Source of the DNA: Amycolatopsis sp. DSM 110486
GTDB lineage: Bacteria; Actinomycetota; Actinomycetes; Mycobacteriales; Pseudonocardiaceae
Direction of reading: 5' to 3'
Assembly (NCBI RefSeq): GCF_019468465.1
Contig: NZ_CP080519.1
Coordinates: forward strand, 6,379,001 to 6,443,000
DNA: 64,000 nt
How positions within the stretch are numbered: position 1 is the stretch's first letter; every line of letters starts with the position of its first letter. The notes under the pieces are model-generated. The model was not told the DNA's origin. It searched no databases and saw nothing but the letters and a program-made list of their open reading frames with translations. A program made the translations under genes and the position numbers. Positions 61,097 through 64,000 of the stretch are shown here, piece by piece.

Positions 61097-62638
61097 GCGG
61101 CCGGCCTTCACGAGGTCCGCGCACTTCTCGCCGATGGCCATCGTGGTGATGCACGGGTTCACCGCCACCAGGAACGGCATCACCGAAGCATCCGCCACCC
61201 GCAGGCCCTCGACGCCGCGCACGCGCAGGCGGGCGTCCAGCACGGCCCCGGGGTCGCCGTCCGGGCCCATCCGCGCGGTGCAGGCGGGGTGGTAGACGGT
61301 GTTGTGGGTCTTGCGCAGGTAGTCGGCGATCTCGTCGTCGCTCACGCAGTCGCGGCCCGGTGAGAGCTCGATGCCGGCCCACTCGTCCAGCGCCGGCTGC
61401 GCGGCGATCTCACGGGCCAGCTTCACACCGCGGGTCATCACGCGCATGTCGTGCTCGTCGGTGAAGTAGCGCGGGTCCACGCGGGGCTTGTCGCGGAAGT
61501 CGCGCGTGCGCAGGCGGACGGTGCCGCGCGAACGGCTGCGCGTGACGTTCGGCGTCAGGCAGAAGCCGTTCTCCGTGGTCGGGTAGCCGTGGCGCAGCGT
61601 GTTCATGTCGAAGGGCACCGAGCCGTAGTGGAACATCAGGTCCGGCCGGTCCAGACCTTCCTCGGTGCACGTGAAGATGCCGATCTCCCACCACTGCGTG
61701 GATTCGGTGACCATCGGCTGCAGCGCGTCCCACTGGACCAGGCCCTCGGGGTGGTCCTCCAGGTTCGAGCCGACGCCGGGGGAGTCCACGAGCACGTCCA
61801 CGCCCACCTCGCGCAGGTGCCCGGCGGGCCCGATGCCCGAGAGCATCAGCAGCTTCGGCGTGTCGATCGCGCCGGAGCTCACGATCACCTCGCGCCGTGC
61901 CGTCACGGTCGTGCGGTGAATCAGGTCGGGGTGCTGCAGCTCGACGCCGGTGCAGCGGCGGCCGTCGAACAGCAGCCGCTTGGCCCGCGCGCCGGTGCGC
62001 ACCTCGAGGTTCTCGCGGGTGCCCAGGATCGGGTGCAGGTATGACACCGAAGCCGAAGATCGCACGCCGTCCTCGCGCGCGTTGATCTGGAACCAGTTCG
62101 CGCCGTGGGTCACCGTCTTGCCGGAGTTGAACTCCGTGGTCGGGATGCCTGCCTGCGCGCACGCGGCGAGCATCGCGACACCCGCCGGGTCGTGCGGCGG
62201 CACGGACCGGATCGTGACGGGTCCGGAGCGGCCGTGGTGCTCGCCGGGGCCGTCGTTGGTCTCGAGTCGTTGGTACAGCGGGAAGATGTCGGCGGCCGAC
62301 CAGCCCGGCAGGCCCAGCGCGGCCCACTCGTCGAGGTCCTCGGCCGGCGCCCAGAACGCGATGCACGAGTTGTGCGAAGAGCACCCGCCGAGCACCCGGG
62401 CGCGGGCCTGGCGGAGGTAGGAGTTGCCGGCTTCCTGCGGCTCCACCAGGTAGTCCCAGTCGTAGCCGGATTCCAGCAGCGCCATCCAGTTCGTCAGCTC
62501 GAGCACGGCGGCGTCGTCCACATCGGACGGTCCGGCTTCCAGCAGGCAGACGGTGACGTCCGGGTCCTCCGAAAGTCTCGCCGCCACCACCGCACCCGCC
62601 GTGCCGCCGCCGACCACCACGTAGTCGAACTCGTTCAC
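61094..62638 (-). CDS. GMC-family FAD oxidoreductase (choline dehydrogenase-like)
   Basis: 514-residue flavoenzyme. FAD-binding FDYVVVGGGTAGAVVAARLS (GxGxxG at 11-16), GMC signature 1 region RARVLGGCSSHN, signature 2 VIVSSGAIDTPKLLMLSGIG, and the active-site His in HPACTARMG with Asn in AVNPCITTMA. It oxidises an alcohol such as choline or an alkanol. GTG 62638 overlaps the permease stop (GTGA) and follows AAGGAGG, so permease and oxidase are made together: uptake then oxidation of the same amine or alcohol is a sensible inference. Confidence 0.92.
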   Translation of the reverse strand: MNEFDYVVVGGGTAGAVVAARLSEDPDVTVCLLEAGPSDVDDAAVLELTNWMALLESGYDWDYLVEPQEAGNSYLRQARARVLGGCSSHNSCIAFWAPAEDLDEWAALGLPGWSAADIFPLYQRLETNDGPGEHHGRSGPVTIRSVPPHDPAGVAMLAACAQAGIPTTEFNSGKTVTHGANWFQINAREDGVRSSASVSYLHPILGTRENLEVRTGARAKRLLFDGRRCTGVELQHPDLIHRTTVTARREVIVSSGAIDTPKLLMLSGIGPAGHLREVGVDVLVDSPGVGSNLEDHPEGLVQWDALQPMVTESTQWWEIGIFTCTEEGLDRPDLMFHYGSVPFDMNTLRHGYPTTENGFCLTPNVTRSRSRGTVRLRTRDFRDKPRVDPRYFTDEHDMRVMTRGVKLAREIAAQPALDEWAGIELSPGRDCVSDDEIADYLRKTHNTVYHPACTARMGPDGDPGAVLDARLRVRGVEGLRVADASVMPFLVAVNPCITTMAIGEKCADLVKAGR

Positions 62639-64000
62639 CGGGACTCCTCCTTCTGAGACGACGGCACCGAGGCGTGGCCGGCCAGCACCCCGATGCGGTG
62701 GCGCTGCACGAACCAGTAGTAGGCGAACCCGCCGGCCGCGAACACGCCGACGAAGAGCACCGAGCTCCAGCGCAGGTACCAGTGGAACGGCGGGGCCGCG
62801 TTGTAGATCTCCGTTCGCGGCCACGCGAGGTTCACGGTCATCCCGATGCCCCACAGCACCGCGAGCACGTTCACCGGCAGGCCCCAGCGCCCGAGCGAGA
62901 ACCGCCCCGGCGGGCAGTCCTTGCGCGGCCAGCCGCCGCGCAGGCGCTTGATCAGCATCGGGACCGTCACCAGCAGGTAGGCCAGGTAGATCAGGATGAT
63001 CGCGAGGCTCGTGACCGCCGAGAAGATCTGCGACGAGTTGATGTTCACCAGGAGCAGCGCGATCGCGATCACGCCGATCACGATCGCGGGCAGCACCGGC
63101 GTGCCGGTCTTCTTGCTCACCCGCGCGAGCCGCGAACCGCCGGGCAGCGCGTTGTCGCGCGCCATCGCGAACGCGATGCGGATCGCCGCCGTGTGCACGG
63201 CCAGCACGCACACGGTGATCGCGATGAACACCACGAACAGGAAGATCCGCCCGATCGCCGGACCGAGCGCGTCGGTGAGCACGAACTGCAGGCCGACCGT
63301 GCCGAGCTCCGGCGCGTGGATGTTGCCGACGGCCATGAGCGCGAACAGGATGATCAGCCCGCCGAGCAGAAAGGACGCCACGAGCGCCCGCATGATCGCC
63401 TTCGGCGCGTTGCGGTGCGGGTCCACCGACTCTTCACCGAGCGAGGCCGCCGTGTCGAACCCGTACATCACGTAGGACGACGCGATGGCCGCGATGAGGA
63501 ACGCGCCGAGGTAGCCGCCCGCGTGCCCGGCGCCGGTGCCGTTCGTCTCCGTGACCACGCCGGGACCGCGCACGAAGTGGAACGCCAGGAACACCACCAG
63601 CAGCACCGCGAACAGCAGCTCGATGAACACGCCCGCGCTGTTGATCCGCGCCATCAGCTTCACGCCGAACGCGTTGACCAGCGTGGTGAACACGATCAGG
63701 AAGGTGGCCAGCAGCACGCCGTTGGCCGCGTCGCTGGAGCCCGACCCGTCGCCGATGAACTGGAAGAACGAGGTGATCTGCGGCAGCGTGCGCTGGTACG
63801 CCAGCGCCGTCGCGGAGATGGACACGATCGAGGCCAGCAGCATCATCCAGCCCGCCAGCCACGCCACGTGCCCGTTGCCGAGCTTCTTCGCCCAGTTGTA
63901 GACCGACCCGGCCACCGGGTACTGCGCGGCCAGCTCCGCGAAGCTCAGCGCCACCATGAGCTGGCCGGCGAACACCATCGGCCACGACCACCAGTACGCC
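62635..64000 (-). CDS. APC-family amino-acid/amine permease (5' end outside window)
   Basis: At least 454 residues are visible; the frame stays open to the right edge (AYWWSWPMVFAGQLMVALSF), so the start lies beyond 64000. About 11 helices: ELAAQYPVAGSVYNWAKKLG is the TM3 APC motif; VMYGFDTAASLGEESVDPHR and the following helix belong to the BAT/GABA permease subgroup; FAMARDNALPGGSRLARVSK follows TM8. Substrates of this subgroup include GABA, amines and ethanolamine-like compounds. Its stop overlaps the GMC gene start. Confidence 0.88.
   Translation of the reverse strand, partial: AYWWSWPMVFAGQLMVALSFAELAAQYPVAGSVYNWAKKLGNGHVAWLAGWMMLLASIVSISATALAYQRTLPQITSFFQFIGDGSGSSDAANGVLLATFLIVFTTLVNAFGVKLMARINSAGVFIELLFAVLLVVFLAFHFVRGPGVVTETNGTGAGHAGGYLGAFLIAAIASSYVMYGFDTAASLGEESVDPHRNAPKAIMRALVASFLLGGLIILFALMAVGNIHAPELGTVGLQFVLTDALGPAIGRIFLFVVFIAITVCVLAVHTAAIRIAFAMARDNALPGGSRLARVSKKTGTPVLPAIVIGVIAIALLLVNINSSQIFSAVTSLAIILIYLAYLLVTVPMLIKRLRGGWPRKDCPPGRFSLGRWGLPVNVLAVLWGIGMTVNLAWPRTEIYNAAPPFHWYLRWSSVLFVGVFAAGGFAYYWFVQRHRIGVLAGHASVPSSQKEESR

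Overview
The window is about 72% GC, dense in genes, rich in GTG starts and in GTGA or ATGA stop/start overlaps. Gene content (DUF3039, DUF3093, DUF3099, DUF3159, DUF3710, DUF4193, Cei, polyphosphate glucokinase, SigA/SigB, a class I fumarase) marks a chromosomal segment of an actinobacterium, most likely Pseudonocardiaceae and probably Amycolatopsis (inference from protein resemblance and the style of intergenic repeats). No rRNA, tRNA, CRISPR array, transposase, integrase or phage gene was seen.

Left part (1-9.9 kb), accessory and variable: an edge-truncated secreted protein; a decayed LuxR-type regulator carrying a structured palindromic repeat; a secreted trypsin-like protease; an amino-acid permease; a DoxX protein; a two-gene phosphonate-type pair (FAD oxidase plus PhnX-like hydrolase); two tandem paralogous lipoproteins; an SRPBCC protein; and a drug-exporter/MarR pair with a large operator-like dyad over its promoter.

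9.9-24.6 kb, housekeeping and conserved actinobacterial genes: fumarase, SigB (with an ECF-type promoter), D-aminoacyl-tRNA deacylase, a methyltransferase, an M20 amidohydrolase, a tightly overlapped pseudouridine catabolism operon (flavin/F420-type oxidoreductase, HD hydrolase, PsuG, PsuK), a BrkB membrane protein and an SF2 helicase.

24.6-45.2 kb, transport and signalling: a composite palindromic repeat; a xylFGH-type sugar ABC transporter with its ROK regulator, an upstream 11-bp-arm dyad and a hairpin that pairs with the xylF ribosome binding site; a small zinc-ribbon protein; an exporter; a glutamine-synthetase-like enzyme next to a possible pseudo-peptidase; a second APC permease; a two-component system whose response regulator is frameshifted; an APH-like kinase; and a dpp-type peptide ABC operon in which the binding-protein gene comes last.

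45.8-59.35 kb: a block matching, gene for gene, the order sigA-ppgK-suhB-cei-DUF4193-DUF3093-dut-DUF3710-hydrolase-OB fold-DUF3159-ceoC-ceoB-APC permease-TrmA-like known from Mycobacterium tuberculosis (Rv2703 back to Rv2689c). Its permease resembles KimA potassium importers and sits beside two TrkA-like proteins, so this end is probably a potassium module.

59.37-64 kb: a second copy of the palindromic repeat lies exactly at the edge of the conserved block, followed by an iron-siderophore binding protein with an IdeR/DtxR-like box, a small membrane protein, a GMC oxidoreductase, and a permease cut by the window edge.

The most novel signal is the pair of ~118-bp palindromic repeats (796-912 and 59370-59487, opposite orientation). 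Their flanks are nearly identical, but two separate stems differ by paired substitutions that keep the base pairing, which points to selection on structure.
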